This document shows, one piece after another, positions 43,025-52,810 of a stretch of 64,000 nt of DNA (position 1 is the first letter of the stretch; every line of letters begins with the position of its first letter). The notes under the pieces are model-generated. The model did no database searches. It had not been told where the DNA came from and saw only the letters and a program-made list of their open reading frames with translations. The position numbers and the translations under genes are program-made. This stretch comes from Chitinophaga pollutisoli (GTDB lineage Bacteria > Bacteroidota > Bacteroidia > Chitinophagales > Chitinophagaceae). Where the stretch lies: contig NZ_CP149822.1 of assembly GCF_038396755.1 (NCBI RefSeq), forward strand, positions 124,001 through 188,000, in the 5' to 3' direction.

Positions 43025-44278
43025 TTAGTTACTCCGGATCGCCACCACCGGGTCCATCTTGCTGGCGCTCCACGCCGGGATGAATCCTGCGATGATGCCC
43101 ACTATCCCGGAAATCGAGAATCCCAGGATGATGTTCCCTACCGAAAGGCCGATCTGGAACGTACTGAACATATTTTTGGCGATCAATGCGCCGCCGTATA
43201 CGATCAGCAAGCCCAATCCGCCTCCCACCATGCATAAGATCATGGATTCGATGAGGAATTCGGTGAGTATAACGCCCGGGCGGGCGCCGATGGCCTTCTT
43301 CAGGCCGATGATATTCGTTCTTTCCTTCACGGTCACGAACATGATGTTGGCGATACCGAAACCGCCCACCAGCAACGCGAAGGCCGCGATCATCCAGCCG
43401 CCGGCGTTGATGTAGGTGAACAAAGTCGTTAGTTCCCCCTGCACCGTCGTGATCTCGTTCAGCGCAAAATCGTTGGTTTGCGCGGGTTTCAGGCGGCGGA
43501 TGGCCCGCATCACGCCGGTGAGATCGTCCTTCAGCTGCGCCGTCGGGATCCCGTCGGCCGCACGCACCAGGATCGTGGTGTTCGTATTCCAATGGCGTTC
43601 GTCCACGATCGTGCGGGCATGGAGATAATTCATCAGCACGCAATCATCATTTAATACGCCGCCGATCAGGCTTTCCCCCTTCCTTTTCAGCACCCCGATC
43701 ACCCGGCATTTGCGGTCAGATACCCTAATCTCTTTCCCTATCGCCAGTTCCGCGTTGCCAAAGAGGCCCTCGGCGATGTTCCAGCCAAGCACCACGGCAT
43801 TGGAACCGCTGTTGAATTCAGAAGGGCCGAAATACCTTCCGGCCGCCAGCTCGATGGTCTGCATCTTATCCAGCTCCGAAGAAGTGGCGATCAATATGAC
43901 CTGATCCATATAATCCGAACCGTACTCCACTTTCCGGCCGTTGGTGGAGAAGGTGAAGGTCACCGCGTCGGCGGAACCTACTTTCTCGCGGATCTGCCGC
44001 ACTTCCTGAAACTTAGGCTGCGGCCGGTTGACGTACTGCCACCATTCGCCGCCGCCGTCCCAGGGCCACTTCTCTACATAGATAACATTGGTTCCCAGGG
44101 AATTAAGATCTTTCCGGATCGACGATTCCATGCTGTCGGTAACCGTCAGCACCGCGATGATGCAGAAGATACCGATCGTGATGCCCAGGAGCGACAGGAA
44201 AGTACGCAGCTTGTTCACCCGCAGTTCCTGCAGGGCCATTTTCAAACTGTTCCATAAGATCTTGAGGGAAGATAGCAT
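43025..44278 (-). CDS. MacB/FtsX-type ABC transporter permease
   Basis: A 417-residue permease with the MacB plan: an N-terminal helix (LRTFLSLLGITIGIFCIIAVLTV), a large periplasmic domain (about residues 55-290), and three C-terminal helices including GGFGIANIMFVTVKERTNIIGLKKAIGA. I take the ATG at 44278 (LSSLKILWNSLKMALQELR) since the longer frame runs into the divergent prfC. Such permeases move lipoproteins, peptides or drugs with a separate ATPase, which is not adjacent here. It is divergent from prfC. Confidence 0.9.
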   Translation of the reverse strand: MLSSLKILWNSLKMALQELRVNKLRTFLSLLGITIGIFCIIAVLTVTDSMESSIRKDLNSLGTNVIYVEKWPWDGGGEWWQYVNRPQPKFQEVRQIREKVGSADAVTFTFSTNGRKVEYGSDYMDQVILIATSSELDKMQTIELAAGRYFGPSEFNSGSNAVVLGWNIAEGLFGNAELAIGKEIRVSDRKCRVIGVLKRKGESLIGGVLNDDCVLMNYLHARTIVDERHWNTNTTILVRAADGIPTAQLKDDLTGVMRAIRRLKPAQTNDFALNEITTVQGELTTLFTYINAGGWMIAAFALLVGGFGIANIMFVTVKERTNIIGLKKAIGARPGVILTEFLIESMILCMVGGGLGLLIVYGGALIAKNMFSTFQIGLSVGNIILGFSISGIVGIIAGFIPAWSASKMDPVVAIRSN

Positions 44279-44344
44279 AAACCAAAAATAACATATAAAC
44301 CAATGCCAAACGCGCGGGACACGCTCCTTTTTCCCGGAAAAATG

Positions 44345-44352
44345 TACCTTTG
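44345..44352 (+). promoter_or_regulatory. Putative -7 element of prfC
   Basis: TACCTTTG matches the Bacteroidota TAnnTTTG box, 17 bases before the prfC start codon. Confidence 0.5.
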
Positions 44353-44369
44353 CTGCCATTTGCAAAACG

Positions 44370-45953
44370 ATGAAGTATATCAACGAGATTAATAAAAGGA
44401 AGACATTCGCCATCATCGCCCACCCGGATGCCGGTAAAACCACGCTCACGGAGAAGTTTCTCCTGTTCGGCGGCGCCATTCAGACGGCCGGCGCGGTGAA
44501 ATCCAACAAAATCAAGAAACACACCACCTCCGACTTCATGGAGATCGAACGGCAGCGCGGTATCTCCGTGGCTACCTCCGTGATGACCTTCGAATACCGC
44601 GATATCCTCATCAACCTCCTGGATACCCCTGGTCACAAGGACTTCGCCGAAGACACCTACCGCACCCTCACGGCGGTTGACAGTGTCGTGCTGGTGATCG
44701 ACTGCGTGAAGGGCGTGGAGGAACAAACGAAAAAACTCATGGAAGTCTGCCGCATGCGCGACACCCCCGTGATCATTTTCGTCAATAAACTCGACCGCGA
44801 CGGTAAAAACCCTTTCGACCTCCTCGACGAGCTGGAAGAGCTGCTCAACATCCGGGTACGCCCGCTGAGCTGGCCTATCAATATGGGGAAAGACTTTAAA
44901 GGAGTTTACAACCTATACGACAAGAGCTTCGTGTCTTTCGCGGCCAACCGCAAGGCAACCGATGACGATATCGTTCCCATGGCAGACATGTCGGACCCCA
45001 GGATCGACGAGCTTTTCAATACCACCGACGCGGCCCAGCTGCGCAACGACGTGGAGCTGATCGAGGGTGTTTATGATGAATTCGACGCACAGCCGTACCT
45101 CGAAGGGAAACTGGCGCCCGTTTTCTTCGGTTCCGCGGTGAATAACTTCGGGGTGAAGGATCTGCTCGACACGTTCGTGGACATCGCTCCCACCCCGCGC
45201 GACCGCGAGGCCAGCACCCGCGTGGTGAAACCGACGGAAGACAAGTTTTCCGGCTTCATTTTCAAGATACACGCCAACCTCGATCCCCGCCACCGCGACC
45301 GTATCGCCTTTTTGCGCGTATGTTCCGGCCGTTTCGAGCGGAATAAATATTTCCATCATGTGCGCCTCGACAAAGACGTGCGTTTCGCGAACCCGTACAG
45401 CTTTTTGGCGCGGGAAAAGAACATCGTGGACGACGCCTACCCCGGCGACGTGGTCGGCCTTTTCGATACCGGCAACTTCAAGATCGGCGATACCCTCACG
45501 GAAGGTGAAAACTTCTACTATACCGGCATTCCGAGCTTCTCGCCCGAGCTTTTCAAGGAACTGGTGAACAAGGATCCGATGAAGACCAAGCAACTGGAAA
45601 AAGGCATTTCGCAGCTCACCGACGAAGGCGTGGCCCAGCTGTTCACGCAGCACAACGGCAACCGCAAGATCATCGGTTGCGTGGGCGATCTCCAGTTCGA
45701 AGTGATACAATACCGCCTGTTGCAGGAATATGGCGCTTCCTGCCAGTTCAATACCCTGCCATTCTACAAAGCCTGCTGGATCACCGGCGACAAAAAGAAG
45801 CTGGAAGAATTCATCCGCTTCAAGGGCGCCAACGTGGTGCAGGATAAGGACGGGCACCTGGTGTACCTCGCGCAATCGGAATGGTACCTCAATACCGAGC
45901 GGGCCAACAACCCTGATATCGAGTTCCATTTCTCCTCCGAAATCCATAAGTAA
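44370..45953 (+). CDS. prfC: Peptide chain release factor 3
   Basis: RF3 is a GTPase that speeds release of RF1/RF2 from the ribosome after termination. The 527 residues match the E. coli protein (529). GTPase motifs: G1 [10 protein letters not shown]2 region [12 protein letters not shown]3 DTPGHKDF, G4 NKLDRDG. Domain II/III segments such as [16 protein letters not shown] [10 protein letters not shown] and the C-terminal FHFSSEIHK follow the family. It is divergent from the permease gene and followed by two terminators. Confidence 0.96.
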   Translation: MKYINEINKRKTFAIIAHPDAGKTTLTEKFLLFGGAIQTAGAVKSNKIKKHTTSDFMEIERQRGISVATSVMTFEYRDILINLLDTPGHKDFAEDTYRTLTAVDSVVLVIDCVKGVEEQTKKLMEVCRMRDTPVIIFVNKLDRDGKNPFDLLDELEELLNIRVRPLSWPINMGKDFKGVYNLYDKSFVSFAANRKATDDDIVPMADMSDPRIDELFNTTDAAQLRNDVELIEGVYDEFDAQPYLEGKLAPVFFGSAVNNFGVKDLLDTFVDIAPTPRDREASTRVVKPTEDKFSGFIFKIHANLDPRHRDRIAFLRVCSGRFERNKYFHHVRLDKDVRFANPYSFLAREKNIVDDAYPGDVVGLFDTGNFKIGDTLTEGENFYYTGIPSFSPELFKELVNKDPMKTKQLEKGISQLTDEGVAQLFTQHNGNRKIIGCVGDLQFEVIQYRLLQEYGASCQFNTLPFYKACWITGDKKKLEEFIRFKGANVVQDKDGHLVYLAQSEWYLNTERANNPDIEFHFSSEIHK

Positions 45954-45978
45954 GTCTTTGCTTGCTCCATATGATATT

Positions 45979-46005
45979 AAAAGGCGCCGCAACCCGGCGC
46001 CTTTT
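45979..46005 (+). terminator. Terminator of prfC
   Basis: AAAAGGCGCC / GGCGCCTTTT with a 7-base loop just after the prfC stop. Confidence 0.85.
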
Positions 46006-46031
46006 CTATTGCGAGGCAATTGGGGGCATTA

Positions 46032-46061
46032 AAAAAGGCACCGGGGAACCGGTGCCTTTTT
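46032..46061. terminator. Second, symmetric terminator between convergent genes
   Basis: Perfect 13-base arms (46032-46044, 46049-46061) with a GGAA loop, A run on one side and T run on the other, so it can end the minus-strand small-protein gene as well. Confidence 0.85.
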
Positions 46062-46100
46062 GCGGTACATGTTTTTATGACAACAAAAGAGATATAATCA

Positions 46101-46430
46101 TTAATTACCAAAAACGATGACACCGGATACCCGCGGCCGCGGAGGCAGCGGAATCGGCGGCGGCGGAGGAGGGAACGGGTAGCGCGGCCTTACCACTACA
46201 ACCCTTTCCGTCCGGCGGTCGTACCGGCGGTAATCATGATGATGATGATGGCCGCGATGCTTGTGTTTGTGCTTGTAATGCCCGCGCCCGCGGCGGTCGT
46301 CGTCATCGCAATCGTCGTCTCCACGGCGATAGTCTCTGTCGTAACGGGAATGTTTGTCGTACCGTCCATGTTGTGCCTGGGTAGCATAGGCTGCTCCGAG
46401 GAGGAGCACCAAGAGGAGTAGCTTTTTCAT
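46101..46430 (-). CDS. Small secreted His/Arg/Asp-rich protein with Pro-rich C-terminus
   Basis: A 109-residue protein with a signal peptide (KKLLLLVLLLGAAYATQAQ). The mature part is low-complexity: a charged Arg/Asp stretch (RYDRDYRRGDDDCDDDDRRG), a His/Lys block (HYKHKHKHRGHHHHHD), then a proline run (PFPPPPPPIPLPPRP) and a hydrophobic end (VSGVIVFGN). The His block could bind metal ions. Proteins of this kind occur in Bacteroidota but are uncharacterised. It is a single gene with terminators on both sides. Confidence 0.75.
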   Translation of the reverse strand: MKKLLLLVLLLGAAYATQAQHGRYDKHSRYDRDYRRGDDDCDDDDRRGRGHYKHKHKHRGHHHHHDYRRYDRRTERVVVVRPRYPFPPPPPPIPLPPRPRVSGVIVFGN

Positions 46431-46604
46431 AGCCTGCTGGTTTTAGATTGATCTGGTCCTTTATCCCCTTTTGATATTGGCGGCTGCCGGACTTGTACTG
46501 TAAAACCAAGAAGTATGCCAATGTAGATATTTCTCCCCAAAGCCGCTCCACTCCTATATTTCGCGATACACAACATATTATATACTTCGTTTTTTTTCAT
46601 AAAA

Positions 46605-46637
46605 AAAGACCGTCACGAAAGACGGTCTTTTACTTTT
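46605..46637. terminator. Terminator of the outer-membrane protein gene
   Basis: AAAGACCGTC / GACGGTCTTT with an ACGAAA loop, A run on the left and T run on the right; on the minus strand it follows the stop of the barrel protein at 46705. Confidence 0.85.
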
Positions 46638-46704
46638 TCTATTTGGACTTGATTGGGGGCGTTGTAATGTGCTTACTATTACGCAACCATCGTGCCAAAA
46701 TATT

Positions 46705-47547
46705 TTACATGCGGAAACATTTGGAGAATTTTGTACTGCGGTTGCCGCCGGAACTACCGAGGCGGTACATGAAAGTGATGCCGGTAAACGCGTACCAGTC
46801 TTTATTCTTATCAGAACCCCTTTGGGCGCCGTCCAGCGGGTAGGCGCCGCCGTGCAGTTCATCACCGCGCCAGGCCATATCCACCGCCAGTTGGCCGCGT
46901 TCGGCCAGCAGCGTGTTCTGGTCAATATACGTGGTGCTCACGTCGTCGAGGTAATCAGTGAATGTTGCGCGAAGGCCTACTTCCAGGCCAATCGTGAATT
47001 TATCCGATAATAGGTATTTGAAGCCCGCGCCGAACGGGATGGACACCTGCGCAAGGGAATATAAACCACCACGCTCCGGGTACTGCGCCAGCCCCTGCCC
47101 TTCGGTACCGAGCTGCCGGAGATAGACGCGGTTGCCGATGCTGTCTTTCGCGGAGGGATTGAAACCAAATACCGCCACGCCGCCAAAAATATATGGGGTA
47201 AAACCTTTATCGTCGATATCCAGGATATTCAGTTCCGCGCCAACATGCCCTTCAAAAACCGGGGAGCGGAAGCTGAGGTTCCTGGCTCTGCGGCCGATGC
47301 CTTCGCTATCCTTGTCGTCTCCCGCCACGAGCCCGAACGTAGCACCGCCGCGCAGCGTGAGCCAGCGGTTGACGTCGCGTTTCACTTGCAGGCCGATCAT
47401 GGGACCGATATGCTTGAGATCGATACGTTTCTCCGTGAGATCTCCGTTATAGTTGCTGATCCCGGCGATTCCACCGATGTGCCAGTCCTGTGATTTGGAA
47501 ACAAAAGGGGCAGCAAGCAATAATACGATGCCGGTGATTTTTTTCAA
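46705..47547 (-). CDS. Outer-membrane beta-barrel protein (DUF6089-like)
   Basis: A beta-barrel protein with a signal peptide (KKITGIVLLLAAPFVSKSQ) and repeated strand patterns (DWHIGGIAGISNYNGDL, WLTLRGGATFGLVAGDD, FTPYIFGGVAVFGFNP, YSLAQVSIPFGAGFKYLL, FTIGLEVGLRATF), ending in AFTGITFMYRL. The N-terminus resembles DUF6089 outer-membrane proteins. The start is uncertain: the first ATG in frame (47622) leaves an odd N-terminal extension, and a TTG at 47547 directly before the signal peptide is my choice. Length about 280 residues. Function unknown. Confidence 0.8.
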   Translation of the reverse strand: MKKITGIVLLLAAPFVSKSQDWHIGGIAGISNYNGDLTEKRIDLKHIGPMIGLQVKRDVNRWLTLRGGATFGLVAGDDKDSEGIGRRARNLSFRSPVFEGHVGAELNILDIDDKGFTPYIFGGVAVFGFNPSAKDSIGNRVYLRQLGTEGQGLAQYPERGGLYSLAQVSIPFGAGFKYLLSDKFTIGLEVGLRATFTDYLDDVSTTYIDQNTLLAERGQLAVDMAWRGDELHGGAYPLDGAQRGSDKNKDWYAFTGITFMYRLGSSGGNRSTKFSKCFRM

Positions 47548-47713
47548 GGTGAAATGTTTTAAGGAGTTACTGACTAATACAACGACACATACCGGTGAAA
47601 AAGTATCCGGTTCCACATACAACCGGGAACGAAATTATACATTTTTTTCCTTTCATTATAATTATACATATGTGATTTTCAACGTTTCCCGCTCCCACTA
47701 AGGGTTTATCCCT

Positions 47714-47721
47714 TATTTTTG
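47714..47721 (+). promoter_or_regulatory. Putative -7 element of the tamB operon
   Basis: TATTTTTG matches TAnnTTTG and lies 64 bases before the GTG start; no clear -33 partner. Confidence 0.4.
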
Positions 47722-47785
47722 CGACGGGTACGGAATTTGAAGCAGCATTGTTTAACCTTTCACCATATAAAACTGTAATACATAC

Positions 47786-50700
47786 GTGAATAACCCTCGC
47801 CGGAAGAAGATATTTCGCTGGATCATAGGAATTGTGCTGACGATTATTTTGCTGCCCGTGGTGTTGCTGCTGCTACTGCAGCTGCCGCCAGTACAGCATT
47901 TCATGCGCGGAAAAGCCGAATCGTACCTGCAAAAACAGCTGAAAACCAACGTCCGCATCGGCGGGCTGCGGATTTCGTGGTGGAATGCCATTAAGCTGAC
48001 CGACGTGTACGTCGAAGATACCCGGAAAGATACGTTGCTCTCCAGCGGCGAGCTTTCCGTGCGCTACAACCTCCTTTCCCTCCTGCGCAACGAGCTCAGC
48101 GTGCACACCCTGCGTTGGGAAGACGCCGTGGTGAACATTTACCGCCCCATGCAGGACTCCGCTTTTAATTATCAGTTCGTCATCGACGCGTTCAGCACGC
48201 CCGGCGCGGCGGAGGACACCCTCATCGATGAGTCGGGCACCACGCTGCGGTATAATATCGGTAACGTGCAACTGGACCGTATATACGTCCGCTTCAACGA
48301 CAGTCTGGGCGGGATGCTCGCCAATATCCGGCTCAAGAAGCTGGAAGCCCTGCCCGACACGCTGCAGCCGGAGAACGGAATGTATTACCTGCGGAATTTC
48401 GATGTGGATGGATTGAACGCCAGCATACGGCAGCTATACCGGCCTGTTATCGACCCGCCTCCCCCACCCATTGCAGATACCGTGGCCGCCGCCTTTAACC
48501 TGGGCGCCCGGCAGCTGAATATCCGCAACACCCAATGGTCGTATTCCGACGAAACCAGCGGCCTCGAAACTAACGGCACCCTGGGGCGGCTGGAGCTGCG
48601 CAAATTGCGGTTCAGCCTCCTGGAGACGCTGATCGCCGCCGAAGAACTGACGCTGGAGAAAACCGTTGCCACACTGGACATACACCAGGGCCGCGATACC
48701 ACTGCCGCGCCGCCGGATACCACATCCGCCAATACCTGGCGGGTAGTGGCGGGGCAGGTGAACGTCCGCGAGACGGACTTTGCCATGAACAACTACACGG
48801 CGAAGAAACTGGGATATAAAGAAGCGGTGGACTACAATTACATCGGGCTGACCGGCCTCCGGTTGGACGCCGGCGATATATATTACAGCGCCGACAGCAC
48901 CCTGCTCACCGTCCGCGACGCATCCCTGAAAGAGCAAAGCGGCCTGGAACTGAGGCGCCTCACCGGCAAGGTGCGCTACACCCCGCAGGAAGCGCAGTTG
49001 AAAGACTTCATCCTGCAAACAGGCGCCAGCCACATCGCGGCTGATCTGCAGCTGCTCACGCCTTCGTGGGACGCATTGTCGGCCCATCCGGAGCTGATGA
49101 AAATAACGGCGGACGTGCGCCCGTCGCAGCTCACGCTCCGGGAGGCGCTGTACTTCGTGCCGGACATGGGCAGCAACCCTTCGATGGCCCCGCTCTGGAA
49201 AAAGCGCCTCGATCTGAAGGGAAAGCTCGGCGGTACGCTTGCCAGGATGGAGATCCCCGGCATCGAGGTGAAAGACAACGACCGTAACTACCTCTATATA
49301 AAAGGAGACGCCTACCAGGTAACCAATACGGAGAAGGTGGGCGCCGACATCACTACCCTCACGCTACGCACCACCCGGCAGGGCATGCTCTCATGGCTGC
49401 CGCCGGGCACACTTCCCGCCAACATGCAATTGCCCGGGCGCCTCGATGTAGACGGCAGCATCCGCGGCGGCATACAGTTGCTGAGGCCCGATCTGGCCAT
49501 AAAAACCGATATGGGAAACGCGAACATCCGGGGTGAAGTAGCAGATTTCACCGATATGGAAAAGATCCGCTACCAGCTCGCCCTCGACACGCGAAACCTG
49601 CAGGCCGGGCGGATATTGGGCGACACCGCCATGGGGAACCTTTCCGGTAAGGTTACAGCCAACGGCAAAGGCACCGATCCGCAGAAAGCTAATATCAAAA
49701 CCGGCGTCAATATCACATCGTTTACCTACAACCGTTATACTTACCAAAACATCCTGTTGGATGCAACGCTTATCGCCGGCGCTTACGGCGCCAAAGGCAG
49801 CATCCGCGACCCCAACGCCGAGGCGCGCTTCGATCTGAAAGGCCGCCTCGACACCCTCCATCCCGACATTGCCCTGCGGGCGGACCTCGACAAGCTGGAT
49901 CTCATGGCTACCCACTGGACCACCAGCCCCATGTCCGTTAAAACCTGCCTGGAAGCGGAGGTTGCCAACCTCAGACCCCGCCGCCTGGAAGCCTGGGCCA
50001 TCGTGTCCAAAATACAACTGGCCGACGCGGAGAATCTATATTCCCTCGATTCCATCCAGCTGCGTGCGGGCGTTGTAGAAGGGTTGCAGCGCATCAGTCT
50101 CACGGGGCCATTCGGGTTTATCACGGCCAACGGCGATTTCAATTACCAGACATTCGCGACAGACGCCACCAATATGGTAACGCGCCATCTTGAAGCCGCC
50201 TCGGCCACCGCGAAAGCAAAGAAAGCGGAAAGCCAGTGGCTGCATTTCAACGGCAGCATCGCCATCCCGAAATCCCTCGCCAAACTGCTCCCCGATCTGG
50301 AGCTGCGCCGGCCAGTCACCCTGGAGGGCCGTATGGATACAGACAGCAGCCTGTTGCTCGCCAACATCACCATCCCCGGCATGCGGTACGATTCCTTCCG
50401 TGTGGATACACTGATCGCCAACGTCAGCGCCGACAGCAGTAAAATGGCGGCCGACGTGCTCCTCGGCAGGCTGCGGCACCCGCAGATACCCCTGGGCCGG
50501 ACGCGCGCCGACCTCACGGCGGCCAATGGGCTGCTCGACTGGAACCTCGTGATGGGGCGGCGGGCTTCACCGCGATACCGGTTGGGCGGATTGGTACAAT
50601 ATGGTTTGAAAGACAGTCTGGTTATCTCCCTCAAAAAAGACCTGCTGCTGAACCGGCAGGAATGGGACGTGAGCGGGGATAACAAAGTGCTCATCCTGCA

Positions 50701-52810
50701 CGGAGGCGTCGCCTTTGCCGATATCGGGCTGCAGCGCGGCGCGCAGGAATTGAAAATCACCTCCGCTCCGCTCGCGCAAGGCGCGCTCCTCCCTGACCTC
50801 ACCGTTTTGTTGAAGGATTTCCGGCTGAGTACCGTGACTTCCCTCATTGAAAAAGATACAGCGCTCGCGGAAGGGATCACGAACGGTACATTTACGGTCA
50901 GTGATATTGAAAAAACGCCGCTGGTCGACGGCAACCTGACGATTGACAGTCTTGCCGTGATGGGCGCCTCCCTCGGCCGCCTGGCCGCCACCGCCAAAAC
51001 CAACGCGGAGATGGCCGTAGCGCTCGACGCCACGCTGAAAGGCCAGGGCAACGACAACGACTTACGCGTAAGCGGCACTTACGCCGACGCCATGGACATC
51101 CGGCTGGATATTACTAAATTGAATATGCAGAGCGTCCAGCCGTTTACGTTCGGCAATGTAACGGAGATGAGCGGCCACCTCACCGGCAACGCCACGCTGA
51201 AAGGCACGATGGACGATCCGGACATCCTCGGCAATTTCCATTTCGAGAAAGTGGCGGGCAGGATCACGATGATCAACAGCATTATGCGCCTGCCGTCTGA
51301 AGACCTGGCGCTCGACCAGACCGGCGTGAAGTTCAACAACTTCGTGATAGCCGACAGTTCGGGCAACGAAGCCGTTATCACCGGCGACATCCGGACAACG
51401 GATTATGAAGCATTCAACCTCAACCTCGACCTCACGGCTGAGAACTTCCAGGCGCTGGGGCCGCAGGACCCGAAGAATAAAGACCAGTTTTATTACGGGC
51501 CGGCATTTGTGGATGTGACCGCCCAGATCCGGGGGACGCTGGATTTGCCGAGGGTGCAGATGAAGCTGAAGCTCCGGGAAAAATCCATGATCACGGTGAT
51601 GATCCCCGAAGAAGAACCGGGCATAGCCGACCGGGCGGGCGTAGTGCAGTTCATCGACCCGGCCATGTGGCTGGATACATCGCTCCGTCCCAAACCCGAC
51701 ACGCTCGCCCGCGTTACCGGCCTGAAAGGCTTTGTAGTGAGCGCGGATGTGGAAGTGACGCCCGAATCCACCATGAAACTGATCATCGACCAGTCGAACG
51801 GCGACTACCTGGAAGTGAAGGGTACGGCCACGCTCAACCTCACGATGGACCCGTCCAGCAAGATGAGCCTCACGGGGCGTTACGAAATCAATGAAGGAAA
51901 ATACGCCATGTCGCTCAGCCAGCTGATCAAGCGTGAATTTCAGATCGAGAAAGGCAGCACCATCATCTGGACGGGCGACCCTATGAGCGCCGACGTGGAT
52001 ATTACGGCGCGGTATGAGGTGAACGCGGTAGCGGGGGATCTCGTGCAGGACGCCATGGCCGCCGAAGGTGATAACACCCGGCGCGACCGCTTTCGCCAGA
52101 AGGTGCCGGTGTACGTGTTCCTGAAGATCACGGGCGAACTGCTTAAGCCGGCAATCGCTTTCGAGCTGGATATGCCCGAGAAAGACCAGGGTGTGCTCAA
52201 CGGAGTAGTGTATACCCGCATTAAGCAGATCAACCAGGTGGAATCGGAGCTGAACAAGCAAGTGATGGGCCTGTTGGTGCTGAACCGCTTCATCTCCGAC
52301 AATCCTTTCGAAAGCCTCAGCAGCGGCGGCAACCCGGCGGAAGACATCGCGCGGAATTCCGTGAGCAAAATCCTCTCTCAACAGCTAAACAACCTGGCGG
52401 GAAGTTTGGTAAAAGGAGTAGACATCAACTTCGACCTGGAAAGCCAGAAAGAATATAATGACGCCGGCACCCAGCAGGAAAACACGAACCTCAAGGTTGA
52501 CGTGTCCAAACGCCTGTTCAACGACCGGCTCACAGTGAGCGTGGGTTCCAACATCGGCATATCAGGCGCGCAAACGCAGGGGCAGGATGCCAGTTCCATC
52601 ATCGGGGACATGTCCGCCGAATATATGCTCACCGAAGACGGGCGTTACCGCATCCGCGCCTACCAGCGCAACCTCACCGAGGCCGTCATCCAGGGCCAGG
52701 TGGTAGAAACCGGGCTGACCTTCATGCTCATCATGGATTACAACGAATTCCGCGAGATACTCGGGAGACAGGCTAAAAAGACCAAGAAGCAAAAACTGAG
52801 AGACAAATGA
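47786..52810 (+). CDS. tamB: TamB/AsmA-like translocation and assembly module protein
   Basis: A very large (1674-residue) inner-membrane-anchored periplasmic protein. Residues about 9-32 form the transmembrane anchor (IFRWIIGIVLTIILLPVVL), followed by repetitive beta-rich segments (AsmA/DUF490-like), with the conserved DUF490 C-terminal domain near residues 1250-1640 (LYFVPDMGSNPS region earlier; end region LGLLVLNRFISDNPF and VDVSKRLFNDRLTVSVGSNI). In Bacteroidota TamB spans the periplasm and works with TamL, the next gene, probably in lipid or barrel-protein transfer. The start is a GTG. The next gene overlaps by four bases (ATGA). Confidence 0.92.
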   Translation: MNNPRRKKIFRWIIGIVLTIILLPVVLLLLLQLPPVQHFMRGKAESYLQKQLKTNVRIGGLRISWWNAIKLTDVYVEDTRKDTLLSSGELSVRYNLLSLLRNELSVHTLRWEDAVVNIYRPMQDSAFNYQFVIDAFSTPGAAEDTLIDESGTTLRYNIGNVQLDRIYVRFNDSLGGMLANIRLKKLEALPDTLQPENGMYYLRNFDVDGLNASIRQLYRPVIDPPPPPIADTVAAAFNLGARQLNIRNTQWSYSDETSGLETNGTLGRLELRKLRFSLLETLIAAEELTLEKTVATLDIHQGRDTTAAPPDTTSANTWRVVAGQVNVRETDFAMNNYTAKKLGYKEAVDYNYIGLTGLRLDAGDIYYSADSTLLTVRDASLKEQSGLELRRLTGKVRYTPQEAQLKDFILQTGASHIAADLQLLTPSWDALSAHPELMKITADVRPSQLTLREALYFVPDMGSNPSMAPLWKKRLDLKGKLGGTLARMEIPGIEVKDNDRNYLYIKGDAYQVTNTEKVGADITTLTLRTTRQGMLSWLPPGTLPANMQLPGRLDVDGSIRGGIQLLRPDLAIKTDMGNANIRGEVADFTDMEKIRYQLALDTRNLQAGRILGDTAMGNLSGKVTANGKGTDPQKANIKTGVNITSFTYNRYTYQNILLDATLIAGAYGAKGSIRDPNAEARFDLKGRLDTLHPDIALRADLDKLDLMATHWTTSPMSVKTCLEAEVANLRPRRLEAWAIVSKIQLADAENLYSLDSIQLRAGVVEGLQRISLTGPFGFITANGDFNYQTFATDATNMVTRHLEAASATAKAKKAESQWLHFNGSIAIPKSLAKLLPDLELRRPVTLEGRMDTDSSLLLANITIPGMRYDSFRVDTLIANVSADSSKMAADVLLGRLRHPQIPLGRTRADLTAANGLLDWNLVMGRRASPRYRLGGLVQYGLKDSLVISLKKDLLLNRQEWDVSGDNKVLILHGGVAFADIGLQRGAQELKITSAPLAQGALLPDLTVLLKDFRLSTVTSLIEKDTALAEGITNGTFTVSDIEKTPLVDGNLTIDSLAVMGASLGRLAATAKTNAEMAVALDATLKGQGNDNDLRVSGTYADAMDIRLDITKLNMQSVQPFTFGNVTEMSGHLTGNATLKGTMDDPDILGNFHFEKVAGRITMINSIMRLPSEDLALDQTGVKFNNFVIADSSGNEAVITGDIRTTDYEAFNLNLDLTAENFQALGPQDPKNKDQFYYGPAFVDVTAQIRGTLDLPRVQMKLKLREKSMITVMIPEEEPGIADRAGVVQFIDPAMWLDTSLRPKPDTLARVTGLKGFVVSADVEVTPESTMKLIIDQSNGDYLEVKGTATLNLTMDPSSKMSLTGRYEINEGKYAMSLSQLIKREFQIEKGSTIIWTGDPMSADVDITARYEVNAVAGDLVQDAMAAEGDNTRRDRFRQKVPVYVFLKITGELLKPAIAFELDMPEKDQGVLNGVVYTRIKQINQVESELNKQVMGLLVLNRFISDNPFESLSSGGNPAEDIARNSVSKILSQQLNNLAGSLVKGVDINFDLESQKEYNDAGTQQENTNLKVDVSKRLFNDRLTVSVGSNIGISGAQTQGQDASSIIGDMSAEYMLTEDGRYRIRAYQRNLTEAVIQGQVVETGLTFMLIMDYNEFREILGRQAKKTKKQKLRDK

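Noticed and set aside
44913..46019. 368-codon minus-strand open frame opposite prfC
   Set aside because: The sense strand encodes a complete release factor 3.
51062..52381. 439-codon minus-strand open frame inside tamB
   Set aside because: It lies opposite a full-length conserved gene and has no protein-like features.
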